From CAVPTL01 sp963727235 (GTDB lineage Bacteria; Actinomycetota; Thermoleophilia; Gaiellales; JAICJC01): a stretch of DNA of 64,000 nt. This document shows, one piece after another, positions 9,551-17,092 of the stretch (the first letter of the stretch is position 1; each line of letters begins with the position of its first letter). The notes below the pieces were generated by a model that was given only the letters and a program-made list of their open reading frames with translations, made no database searches and had not been told where the DNA came from. The position numbers and the translations under genes are program-made. The DNA lies in contig CAVSFZ010000001.1 in NCBI GenBank assembly GCA_963727235.1, positions 1 through 64,000 of the forward strand. Reading direction: 5' to 3'.

Positions 9551-10939
9551 ATGAACGAGTGCGGCTGCAACGACTGGATGACCACGCAACGAAGCGCGAT
9601 GATGCGCGCCCAGGGCCACCGGGTGCCGCTGCCCCGAGCGATCCTGGAGGGAGCCAACGCGGCCGTCTGCCGCCGTGACTTCCTGCGAAACGGGGCGCTG
9701 GGCTTCCTCACCGTCTACGGCGCATCCTCGCTCTCGTGGGGGAAGATCTGGGAGGCGGCGTCGGCCCAGGCGGCGACACCGACCACCGACCCGATCATCG
9801 TGTCGATCTTCCTGGACGGCGGCAACGACGGCATCAACACGCTGGTGCCGATCGACTCGACCAACTACGCCGCCTACCTGGCGGCCCGCCCGCACATCGG
9901 CTTCACCGATCAGTCTGCGCTGCTGCCCCTGGGAGGCGCCGCCGCCAACCCGGACTTCGCCTGGAACCCCGCCGCAACTGGATTCCAGTCGCTGTACGAC
10001 GCCGGCAAGATGGCGGTCATCCCGGCGGTCGACTACAGCCCGCCGGACCTGTCCCACTTCCATTCCCGCGCCTTCTGGCAGGCGGGCTACTTGGAGACCG
10101 ACCCGACCACCGGTTGGCTGGGACGCTGGATCGATCAAAACGGCGTCAAGGACAACCCGCTGCAGGCGCTCTCGATCAACTGGACGCTCGAGGAGTCGAT
10201 GCGCTCGGCCAAGAACCCTGTGGCCGTCCTGACCAGCCCAGACGCCGCCCAGTTCGACATGAACAACGTCTGGCGCGACACCGACCTCATGACCCAGACG
10301 CTCGGGGGCTTGACCAGCCGACCCGGCTCGAACCCTGCCATGCGCGCGGCCGATGACGCGGTCGGGGGAGCGGTCTCGGTGGCCAACCGGCTCAAGTCAC
10401 TCGGCACCACCACCATCCCGCCCACCGGGTTTGGTTACGGCACCACCGACTTCGACGATCAGATGTCGACGCTCTCGTGGCTGATCCGCTCGAACCTCGG
10501 CCTGCGGGTGGCCTGCCTGTCCTACAGCGGCGGGTTTGACTTCCACGACGATCAGAAGAACCGCCAGGCGGCCAACCTGGCCGGGCTCGGCCAGACGCTG
10601 CAGGCGTTCCAGGCCGACCTCGAGGCCAACGGCATCGCCGACAAGGTGATCACGCTGGTGTGGAGCGAGTTCGGTCGCAGGATCGAGGACAACGACTCCA
10701 ACGGCGGCGGCACCGACCACGGCGCAGGCGGCCTGGCCATGGTGGTCGGAAGCCAGGTCAACGGCGGAGTCGTGAGCGAGTTCCCCGGCCTCACCGACCT
10801 CGACGGCAACGGCAATCTGAAGGTGCCCACCGACTACCGCCAGATCTATACCGAGCTGCTCGGTAGCTGGATGGGAACCGATCCGGCAGCCGTGATCCCG
10901 GACGCCGCGAGCTACGCCCCTCTACCTCTGGTGGCCTAG
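9551..10939 (+). CDS. DUF1501 family protein, Tat-exported
   Basis: This 462-residue DUF1501 protein belongs to the alkaline-phosphatase/sulfatase-like superfamily. A twin-arginine signal (CRRDFLRNGALGFLTVYGASS) lies unusually far in, near residue 38, after a Cys-containing leader. Family segments follow: IFLDGGNDGINTLVP near 95, DLSHFHSRAFWQAG near 165, LVWSEFGRRIEDND near 375 and GGTDHGAGGLAMVVG near 395. The aspartate and histidine residues could bind metal. DUF1800 and DUF1501 partners are probably made and act together at the cell surface; the substrate is unknown. The amidase gene follows 20 bases later. Confidence 0.85.
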   Translation: MNECGCNDWMTTQRSAMMRAQGHRVPLPRAILEGANAAVCRRDFLRNGALGFLTVYGASSLSWGKIWEAASAQAATPTTDPIIVSIFLDGGNDGINTLVPIDSTNYAAYLAARPHIGFTDQSALLPLGGAAANPDFAWNPAATGFQSLYDAGKMAVIPAVDYSPPDLSHFHSRAFWQAGYLETDPTTGWLGRWIDQNGVKDNPLQALSINWTLEESMRSAKNPVAVLTSPDAAQFDMNNVWRDTDLMTQTLGGLTSRPGSNPAMRAADDAVGGAVSVANRLKSLGTTTIPPTGFGYGTTDFDDQMSTLSWLIRSNLGLRVACLSYSGGFDFHDDQKNRQAANLAGLGQTLQAFQADLEANGIADKVITLVWSEFGRRIEDNDSNGGGTDHGAGGLAMVVGSQVNGGVVSEFPGLTDLDGNGNLKVPTDYRQIYTELLGSWMGTDPAAVIPDAASYAPLPLVA

Positions 10940-10959
10940 ACGAGAACTACCCTCCCAGC

Positions 10960-11781
10960 ATGCGCTGGGTAACGATGGCACTGGTGGTGCTGGTATGCGG
11001 CTGTTCGCACCAGTCTGCGTCGACTCCGGAGTCGACGCAGACCGAACCGCCCGCAACCGGCACCACCTCGCCCCCCTCCACCTCGACTGCGCCGCCGGCC
11101 ACGACCACGGCGCCCGCCACCTCCACCGCACCCCCGCCCAAGCCCAAGGTGCGCGTCCCGCGGCCCCCGATCGTGTGGCGGCCGATTCCGTTCGGCGCCA
11201 CCCGCCGGGCCGAGACCGCCGCCTACGCCAAGCGCCACTACGGCATCGACACCTGGCGGCTGCGACACCCGCGCGTGATCGTGGAGCACTACACCGCCGG
11301 CAGCACGTTCTCCTCGGCCTACAACACCTTCGCCCAGGACGTGCCCGACAGTGAGCTGCACGAGCTGCCGGGGACATGTGCGCACTTCGTGATCGACACC
11401 GACGGCACCATCTACCAGCTGGTGCGCACCGACACCATCTGCCGCCACACCGTGGGGCTCAACTGGACTGCGATCGGCATCGAGCACGTCGGCCTCAGCG
11501 ACTCCGCGATCCTGGCGAATCCCCGCCAGCTGCAGGCCTCTCTGCGGCTGACCGCGTGGCTGATGTGGAAGCACCACATCCAGCTGCGAAACGTGATCGG
11601 ACACAACGAGAGCCTCACCAGCCCCTACCACCACGAGCTCTACTCAGCCTGGAAGTGCCAGACCCACGGCGACTGGGTGCGCGCCGACATGCAGATCTAC
11701 CGGCACAAGCTGAGAGCGCTGCTGCGCCGCTACGGCGTGCGGCCGGGGCCGCCCGCCAAGCCGCGCTCGACCGGCTGCTGA
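10960..11781 (+). CDS. Lipoprotein N-acetylmuramoyl-L-alanine amidase (Amidase_2)
   Basis: The 273-residue product starts with a lipoprotein signal (LVVLVCGC lipobox, lipidated Cys near residue 15), followed by a 40-residue Thr/Pro/Ser/Ala linker and an Amidase_2 domain. The domain shows VIVEHYTAGST, CAHFVIDTDGTIYQLV, HTVGLNWTAIGIEHVG and VIGHNES. Histidines in EHYTAG, RHTVGLN and the later GHNES fit the zinc site of peptidoglycan amidases and PGRPs. It likely cleaves the muramoyl-alanine bond outside the membrane during wall turnover. Its last 50 bases overlap the convergent DUF5317 gene. Confidence 0.85.
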   Translation: MRWVTMALVVLVCGCSHQSASTPESTQTEPPATGTTSPPSTSTAPPATTTAPATSTAPPPKPKVRVPRPPIVWRPIPFGATRRAETAAYAKRHYGIDTWRLRHPRVIVEHYTAGSTFSSAYNTFAQDVPDSELHELPGTCAHFVIDTDGTIYQLVRTDTICRHTVGLNWTAIGIEHVGLSDSAILANPRQLQASLRLTAWLMWKHHIQLRNVIGHNESLTSPYHHELYSAWKCQTHGDWVRADMQIYRHKLRALLRRYGVRPGPPAKPRSTGC

Positions 11782-12329
11782 CCACCGCGGCGTCGCCACG
11801 GCAGGTGCGCTCCCGTGGCAGACCAAAGAATCATTCCGGCGCCGAGCACGATCAGCACGTCGCCGACCGAAAAGATGCTTGCAAACGGCACCCACCTTGG
11901 CGTCGCGAACCGGTCGATCAGCCACGGCAGCCGGGGATCCGCCAGCGCAACGCTGTTCATGTGCACTCCGTGGAGCGACTTGCCGACGGCGTGCAGGGCC
12001 GACTGGGTTGCCGGCATGTGCCCACCGTTGACGGCGATCGCAACCACGTTCAGGAGCATTCCCGCACCCAGCACCAGCGCGCCGGTGAGACGCCGGTTGG
12101 CCACCGTGACGGCGATCAGGCAGGCGTAGGAGGCGTATCCCAGCCACGTCGCGGCGGACTCCCCGGGTGTCCAGGGCAGATTTGCGACCGGGAACGCCAC
12201 CAGCTGGATGCCCAGCGCCAGGTAGAGCAGCCACGCGCGCTCAATCCGCAGGTCGGCCAGTCGCCCCAACCGCCCGCCGCAGACGAGCACGACCACCAGT
12301 GCAACCGCAAGTCCGCTGAGCAGCACCAT
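11730..12329 (-). CDS. DUF5317 integral membrane protein
   Basis: A 199-residue membrane protein with about five hydrophobic helices (LSGLAVALVVVLVCGG, AWLLYLALGIQLVAF, LGYASYACLIAVTVA, VLGAGMLLNVVAIAV, SVGDVLIVLGAGMIL). It has the family's NGGHMPATQSAL loop, matching DUF5317, a family of unknown function in Actinobacteria and Firmicutes. The Arg/Gly-rich tail overlaps the end of the amidase gene. Its ATG overlaps the TGA of the upstream GGDEF/HD-GYP gene (ATGA), so the two are probably translated in a coupled way. Confidence 0.75.
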   Translation of the reverse strand: MVLLSGLAVALVVVLVCGGRLGRLADLRIERAWLLYLALGIQLVAFPVANLPWTPGESAATWLGYASYACLIAVTVANRRLTGALVLGAGMLLNVVAIAVNGGHMPATQSALHAVGKSLHGVHMNSVALADPRLPWLIDRFATPRWVPFASIFSVGDVLIVLGAGMILWSATGAHLPWRRRGGQQPVERGLAGGPGRTP

Positions 12330-14218
12330 CAGGCGGCCTCGGCCTGCTGATCGTCCTGAGCAGCCTCGGCAGGCGCGATCTCGACGTTATCGAGATGGCA
12401 CATATCCGACCGCAGATACGTCTCCAGCGCGGTCACCACCCGCGCGTCGAACTGCGTCCAGGAACGCTCCCGCAGCTCGTCCAGCGCGGCTTGGGAAGTA
12501 CCCGCAGCGCGGTAGCAGCGGTCAGAGGTCATGGCATCGAAGGCGTCCGCCACCAGGATGATGCGTGAGCCCAGCGGAATCTCCTCGCCGGCCAGCCCCA
12601 GCGGATAGCCCGAGCCGTCCCACCACTCGTGGTGGTGCCGGATCCAGCGATCGACCGGCGACACGCCCAGGCCCTCGAGCAGCCGATAGCCGAGGTCGGA
12701 GTGCTCGCGCATGGTGCGCAGCTCCTCCGGGTCGAGCCGGCCCGGCTTCTGGAGGATCGCATCGGGAATCGCGATCTTGCCGAGGTCGTGCAGCAGGCCC
12801 GCCAGCCGCATCTGATCGACCACCTCCTCATCCAGCGCCATCGCCTGGGCGATGCCCTCAACCAGCCGCGACACCGACTGGGAGTGCTGACCGGCATACG
12901 TGTCCTTTGCGTCCACCACCCGGATCAGCCCCTCGGCTGCGCGCAGCCGGGCGTTTCGCTCGGCGGTCTGAGCCAGCTCGGCCGGCGTGTACACCCGCAC
13001 CACCGACGGCGTGTAGATGCACGAGCGGTTCTTGCCGTGGTTCTTGGCCCAGTAGAGCGCCGCATCCACCACCTTCAAGAGCTCGTCGCGGTCGGCCGCG
13101 CTGCGCGGGAACGACGCGATCCCGGCAGATACCGACACCTGCTCGGCGTGCACGAACGCAGACTGCGACAGGCGGCGGTGCAGGTGCTCGAGCTCGGCGT
13201 AGGCCTCGCGCTCAAACTTCCCGGCCATGATCACGGCAAACTCCTCACCACCGACGCGATAGGGCCGGTATGACCCCAGCTCGGCGCGCAGGATGTCGGC
13301 GACCGTCACCAGCACCTGATCGCCCACGGGGTGACCGAAGCGATCGTTGATGCTCTTGAAGTTGTCGAGATCGATCAGGCACAGCGTCACCGGGGTGCGG
13401 GTGGACGCGGCCAGTGCCAGCGCCTCGCGCAGGTCGGTCTGGAAACCACGGTGATTGCCCAGGCCGGTGAGCGCGTCGGTCTCGGCGTCGCGCGTGGCCA
13501 GCACGCTGCGATAGGCGTAGCGCTGGTACAGCACCAACGCGAACAGCGGCCCGAGCAGCAGCACCTCGAGCTGCGGCCGGATCACCCACAGCGACGCCGC
13601 CAGGCCGGCGATGAACGCCATGATCACGAACACCGGCCCCGAGTGGCGGACGTTGTCGATCAGGAGTGCCCGCAGATCGGTGCCGGTCGCCAGCCACACC
13701 ACCACCGACACCAGCACCACGTTGACCGTCACATACGCCGCACCGCCGACGAAGGCCAAGAGCGTCAGCCGATCGGTCTGCACCGGATCGAGGCCGGTGG
13801 AGTTGATCCCCAGAAGCATCCCCGGAATCGCCGACGCCAGCACCGCCAGCGCGTACACGGAGGCGTTGAATCCCCGCCTGACCAGCGGGGTCGACTCGAC
13901 GGCTCCGACCACGCCGATCGCGATCACCGCGGCCAGCACCCCCAGCTCCCATCCGAAGATCAGCTGGGCGGACAGCAGGAACACGAACGACAGCGACACC
14001 ATCCGCGAGCCGCTCTCGTCCAACGGCACCGGCTTGAACTCGGCGGCGATCGCAGCCAGGGTGAACACCAGCGCCCCCGCCAGCACTGCGGCTGTCGGGG
14101 GCGAGGTGAGTACGCCGATGATCGCCGCGACCACCACCGGCAGCGCTGCCGCCATCACGGCGGTGACATACCGGTGGAGTCGCGACGAAGAATCTTGGGA
14201 CGAAGGCGTTTCGGACAT
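12329..14218 (-). CDS. Membrane GGDEF plus HD-GYP c-di-GMP turnover protein
   Basis: The 629-residue protein has about eight N-terminal transmembrane helices (residues 20-255), a GGDEF domain with intact GGEEF near 322, and a C-terminal HD-GYP domain with HDLGKIAIPD near 476 and HHEWWDGSGYP near 526. GGDEF domains make c-di-GMP and HD-GYP domains hydrolyse it, so one protein could do both depending on its membrane sensor. The RxxD inhibitory site expected just before GGEEF is absent (the position reads SYRPYRV). The stop codon overlaps the DUF5317 start. A PilZ-domain gene, a possible effector, lies elsewhere in the window. Confidence 0.88.
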   Translation of the reverse strand: MSETPSSQDSSSRLHRYVTAVMAAALPVVVAAIIGVLTSPPTAAVLAGALVFTLAAIAAEFKPVPLDESGSRMVSLSFVFLLSAQLIFGWELGVLAAVIAIGVVGAVESTPLVRRGFNASVYALAVLASAIPGMLLGINSTGLDPVQTDRLTLLAFVGGAAYVTVNVVLVSVVVWLATGTDLRALLIDNVRHSGPVFVIMAFIAGLAASLWVIRPQLEVLLLGPLFALVLYQRYAYRSVLATRDAETDALTGLGNHRGFQTDLREALALAASTRTPVTLCLIDLDNFKSINDRFGHPVGDQVLVTVADILRAELGSYRPYRVGGEEFAVIMAGKFEREAYAELEHLHRRLSQSAFVHAEQVSVSAGIASFPRSAADRDELLKVVDAALYWAKNHGKNRSCIYTPSVVRVYTPAELAQTAERNARLRAAEGLIRVVDAKDTYAGQHSQSVSRLVEGIAQAMALDEEVVDQMRLAGLLHDLGKIAIPDAILQKPGRLDPEELRTMREHSDLGYRLLEGLGVSPVDRWIRHHHEWWDGSGYPLGLAGEEIPLGSRIILVADAFDAMTSDRCYRAAGTSQAALDELRERSWTQFDARVVTALETYLRSDMCHLDNVEIAPAEAAQDDQQAEAA

Positions 14219-14290
14219 CGGGGGTACGACCTGTATCGGCGCGCCGATGCCTGAGGCTGAGCGTCGGCCTCCGCGCTCAGCGCGAAGGGT

Positions 14291-14389
14291 TTACCACCAG
14301 CGCATCGAGGCGCCGGAAGTGACCACGTAAGCCGAGATTGCAGACAGAGCCAGAGCCGCGCGCAGAGCGCGATTGTTCCACTTGATCAT
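14291..14389 (-). CDS. 32-residue small membrane-type peptide
   Basis: ATG 14389 is preceded by a near-ideal GGGAGGTG ribosome site 7 bases upstream. The 32-codon frame begins MIKWNNRALR, continues with a hydrophobic AALALSAISAYVV helix, and ends GASMRWW before TAA. One short helix flanked by a basic N-terminus and a Trp-rich C-terminus suggests membrane insertion. I do not recognise the family. It lies downstream of a hairpin-rich leader and 72 bases before the GGDEF/HD-GYP gene on the same strand. It could be an independent small protein or a leader peptide for that gene. Confidence 0.55.
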   Translation of the reverse strand: MIKWNNRALRAALALSAISAYVVTSGASMRWW

Positions 14390-14508
14390 GGGGGCGCACC
14401 TCCCTTCGGGGGTTCAGACGAGGCAGCAGCCGAAAGTGGCTACGGTCTCGTGATAGCCGCTTTGGAGGCGGCTGTACTCCCCCATTCGAGGGGTCGGGTG
14501 ACACTCAC
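14390..14508 (-). promoter_or_regulatory. Hairpin-rich leader upstream of the 32-codon gene
   Basis: The minus-strand RNA can form AGCCGC/GCGGCT (14473-14468 with 14460-14455), an ACGAG/CTCGT stem enclosing an inner AGCC/GGCT stem, and a C-rich/G-rich stem around 14480-14495. The last hairpin region abuts the strong ribosome site of the small gene. No known riboswitch consensus was recognised, so a cis-acting regulator is only a suggestion. The divergent GNAT gene begins on the other side. Confidence 0.3.
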
Positions 14509-14598
14509 ATGAGAACGTTGAGTGCGCCAGAAAAGGTGATGTCTGATCTACATTCCGGCGGTGGGTATGGATCAGAGAGTGCCGGTGCCGGGCGCGTG

Positions 14599-15048
14599 AT
14601 GTCTGCGACATCAGTCCGGTTAGCAACTTCTGCGGACGCCGATCAGGTGACCAAGCTGCTGCGTGAGTTCTTCAGTCACGAGGGGCGGGTCGTGCCCGGG
14701 CTCGGCCAAAACGTGGACGCGATCCTGGACAATCCGGGGCGCGGCTTCTTCACCGTTTCCGATCACGCCGGCGTGGCCACCACCACGATTCACATCTCGA
14801 CCGGTGGCGGCTGCTCAGCCGTGATCGAGGAGGTCTGGGTGCAGCCGTCGGCGCGCGGCGCCGGGCTGGGGTCGAAGCTGCTGCGGGCTGCGGTGTCGGA
14901 GTGCCGGCGCCGCGGGATCGAGACGATCGAGCTGCGCGTCACACCCGCCGACCAGGAGGTGGGCGTGCCGGACTTCTACACCAAGCAGGGGTTCCGTCAC
15001 GGCGGCCGGCTGATCTATGAGTTCACAGAGGACGCCGGCGAGCTTTAG
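14599..15048 (+). CDS. GNAT-family N-acetyltransferase
   Basis: A 149-residue GNAT acetyltransferase. After the N-terminal beta strand (VRLATSADADQVTKLL) comes the acetyl-CoA site VEEVWVQPSARGAGLGSKLL-type pattern (here IEEVWVQPSARGAGLG) near residue 80, then IETIELRVTP and the C-terminal FYTKQGFRHGG motif. ATG 14599 begins directly at the domain; in-frame ATGs at 14509 and 14539 would add an unstructured Gly/Ser-rich leader. The substrate cannot be inferred. The cupin gene follows after 32 bases on the same strand. Confidence 0.8.
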   Translation: MSATSVRLATSADADQVTKLLREFFSHEGRVVPGLGQNVDAILDNPGRGFFTVSDHAGVATTTIHISTGGGCSAVIEEVWVQPSARGAGLGSKLLRAAVSECRRRGIETIELRVTPADQEVGVPDFYTKQGFRHGGRLIYEFTEDAGEL

Positions 15049-15080
15049 ATAGACTCGCTCTCCCACGTCAGGAGGGTGAG

Positions 15081-15470
15081 ATGAGTGTTGCGCAGGGCAC
15101 CGGTTGGAAGATCGAACTGGTGGACGACGTCCCTCCGGTCAAGCCCGACTGGCCGGCCACGTGGAAGTCGATCCGCCACCATTTCGGCATCACCGCATTT
15201 GGGATCAACGCGGTCACCAAGGATGCCGGCAACGTCCTGATCCCCGAGCACAACGAGACCAGCTCGGGCCAGCAGGAGGTGTACTTCGTGCACGTCGGTG
15301 AGGTGGCGGTGACCGCAGACGGCGAGACCACGATCGTCCCGGCCGGCGGGTTGATCGCGCTGGAGCCGGAGGTCAGCCGAAAGATCGAGGCAACCGCATC
15401 GCCGACCACGCTGCTCGCGATCGGAGCGACGCCGGGCCGAGCCTATGAGGTAGGCGACTGGGAGAAGTAG
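15081..15470 (+). CDS. Cupin-domain protein
   Basis: This 129-residue single-cupin protein starts at an ATG with AGGAGGGTG just upstream. It has a short beta-barrel: HNETSSGQQEVYFVHVGEVAVTADGET covers cupin motif 1, with His near 57, Gln/Glu near 64-66 and a Gly-Glu turn. Motif 2 is weak (VPAGGLIALEPEVSRKIEA) and lacks the usual His. Such small cupins can be enzymes or ligand-binding proteins, so no reaction is assigned. It may be co-transcribed with the GNAT gene. Its 3' end overlaps the convergent arginase-fold gene by 28 bases. Confidence 0.72.
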   Translation: MSVAQGTGWKIELVDDVPPVKPDWPATWKSIRHHFGITAFGINAVTKDAGNVLIPEHNETSSGQQEVYFVHVGEVAVTADGETTIVPAGGLIALEPEVSRKIEATASPTTLLAIGATPGRAYEVGDWEK

Positions 15471-16282
15471 AGCAGCGGGCTCACGCACTCGATCAGCCGA
15501 TCGGCAAGCGCTTCGCGCACGCGGCGATGGTCGTCGGTGTGGAAGGCCGTGATCTCGACGCCCACCACCGGACCGCGCTGGGCGACCGCTCGCAGCAGCT
15601 CGGCCACCGTGTCGAGCGTGAGCCCACCGGGACGCGCGTAGGGCACGGGATTCTCCGACGGGTCGAGCACGTCCGGGTCGAAGTGCACGTACACCGGTGC
15701 GTCTCCCAGCGCGGCGAGCACCTCCGCCCGAAGCGTCGGTGAGGGCGGGATCACGGTGATGGCCGAGGCGTCGGCCGCGGCCCGCCCGGCTCCGTCGAAC
15801 TCGTCCAGCTCTCCGCGGACGCCGGCCAGCACCACCCGGTCGGGCGGCAGCGGGTCTCCCAGGCCGGACGGCCAGGCACCGGTCGCGCCGGCCAGGCTCA
15901 TGCATCCCAGAAAGCCGATGGTGGAGGTCTCGGGTGTGTCGTAGTCGGAGTGCGCGTCCAGCCACAGCACCCGGGCGGCGCTGTTGGCGGCGGCGACTGC
16001 CGGCAGCGTAGCCAGCGCCAGCGAGCAGTCGGTGGCCACGGTCAGGGTCGGCTCGCCGAGCACGATCCGCTCACACAGCTCCTCCTGCACCTGCTCGAGC
16101 ACGGCGCGGGAGGCCTCGAGGTCGTCGCGCCAGTCGGTCTCGCCGAACGGCGAGCGCCGGCCGGCGATGTCGCAGGTGCCGCGGCCCAGCTCGGTGAACC
16201 GGCCTCGCAGGAGCTCAACCCCGCGCAGATCGCGGGGTGTGCGCTCCGAGATCCTGGCCGAGACTGCGATCGCCTGGGGCAT
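15443..16282 (-). CDS. Arginase/agmatinase/formiminoglutamase-fold protein
   Basis: The 279-residue protein shows two of the three ureohydrolase manganese motifs: LDAHSDYDT near residue 110 and VHFDPDVLDPSENP near 200, plus GVEITAFHTDDH near 245. The first motif, normally GGDHS, reads TDCSLALA and so lacks the His ligand. The protein could be a hydrolase with an altered metal site or a diverged family member. Its ATG overlaps the TGA of the upstream YgfZ-like gene (ATGA). The nitrogen substrate (arginine, agmatine or formimidoyl-glutamate) cannot be chosen from sequence. Confidence 0.75.
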   Translation of the reverse strand: MPQAIAVSARISERTPRDLRGVELLRGRFTELGRGTCDIAGRRSPFGETDWRDDLEASRAVLEQVQEELCERIVLGEPTLTVATDCSLALATLPAVAAANSAARVLWLDAHSDYDTPETSTIGFLGCMSLAGATGAWPSGLGDPLPPDRVVLAGVRGELDEFDGAGRAAADASAITVIPPSPTLRAEVLAALGDAPVYVHFDPDVLDPSENPVPYARPGGLTLDTVAELLRAVAQRGPVVGVEITAFHTDDHRRVREALADRLIECVSPLLYFSQSPTS

Positions 16283-17058
16283 CAGGACGCAAACGGGAGC
16301 GGGCGCACGATCGCCTCGGCACCGCCAACCTCGACGGTGGCGCCGTCGGCCACCTCGCGCCGCAGCACGCCCAGGCCGATCGCTCCGAACCGCGGCGAGG
16401 TCGCCGTCGAGGTGACCCGCCCCACCTCGCGGCCGCCGTCGACGACCACGGCGCCCAGCTCGGGCAGCGACTGGAGCAGCTCGAGCCCGCGCACGCCCCG
16501 GTTGGCGTGCCCGCGGTAGTGCAGCCGCGCGACCGGCTCCTGGCCGGGGTAGCAGCCCTTGGTGAAGCTGACCGCGCGGTCTTCCAGGCCGGCCTCTGCC
16601 GGCATCGAGTCGGTGCCGAACTCGAGTCCGAAACGGGCCATCCCCGCTTCGATCCGGGCGATCTCGAAGAGCTCCTCGGGATCACTCTCGCTCGGCTTCT
16701 GATCGACCAGGTGGAGCACCCCGGCGGGGGTGTCGAGCGAGGCCAGCGACTCGCCCTCGCCGCCCCACACCAGCCACCGCTGCACCGGATCGAGCTCGAC
16801 CTTCTTGCGAAACCTCGCGCGCACCAGCGTCTGCAGCACCGAATCCGCCGCCTCGGGCGGGGTACCGATCACCAGCTCATCGCCGGTGTTGAAGATCTCC
16901 AGGTCGGCGATCACCCGGGCCTTGGGAGTCAGCAGCAGCGCGTAGGTGCCCGCCTTGGCGGCGACGGCCTCGACGTCGTTTGAGACCATGCTCTGGAGAT
17001 ATCCGACGGCATCGGGTCCGGCGGCTCGGATGAACGATCGGGGAAGCACGACAGCCAT
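16282..17058 (-). CDS. ygfZ: YgfZ/GcvT-like folate-binding protein
   Basis: A 258-residue YgfZ protein, related to the aminomethyltransferase GcvT. The family signature K-G-C-Y-P-G-Q-E is present near residue 165 (FTKGCYPGQEPVARLHYRG). YgfZ proteins bind tetrahydrofolate and help assemble or repair certain iron-sulfur enzymes. The ATG giving MAVVLPRSFIRAAG is preferred; the frame is open upstream but would run into the divergent M20 gene. It is translationally coupled to the arginase-fold gene. Likely Fe-S clients in the window are complex I and LipA, but no direct link is shown. Confidence 0.82.
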   Translation of the reverse strand: MAVVLPRSFIRAAGPDAVGYLQSMVSNDVEAVAAKAGTYALLLTPKARVIADLEIFNTGDELVIGTPPEAADSVLQTLVRARFRKKVELDPVQRWLVWGGEGESLASLDTPAGVLHLVDQKPSESDPEELFEIARIEAGMARFGLEFGTDSMPAEAGLEDRAVSFTKGCYPGQEPVARLHYRGHANRGVRGLELLQSLPELGAVVVDGGREVGRVTSTATSPRFGAIGLGVLRREVADGATVEVGGAEAIVRPLPFAS

Positions 17059-17092
17059 ACCGGCAGCGTAGCCAAACGCCGTCGGGCAGACT

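Noticed and set aside
8002..9711. A 569-codon minus-strand frame across DUF1800
   Set aside because: It mirrors DUF1800 and DUF1501 coding sequence and lacks protein-like motifs.
14390..14508. A c-di-GMP (GEMM) riboswitch upstream of the small gene and GGDEF gene
   Set aside because: Looked for the conserved ACGCAAAGCC and GNRA-receptor pattern and did not find it; only unclassified stems can be supported.
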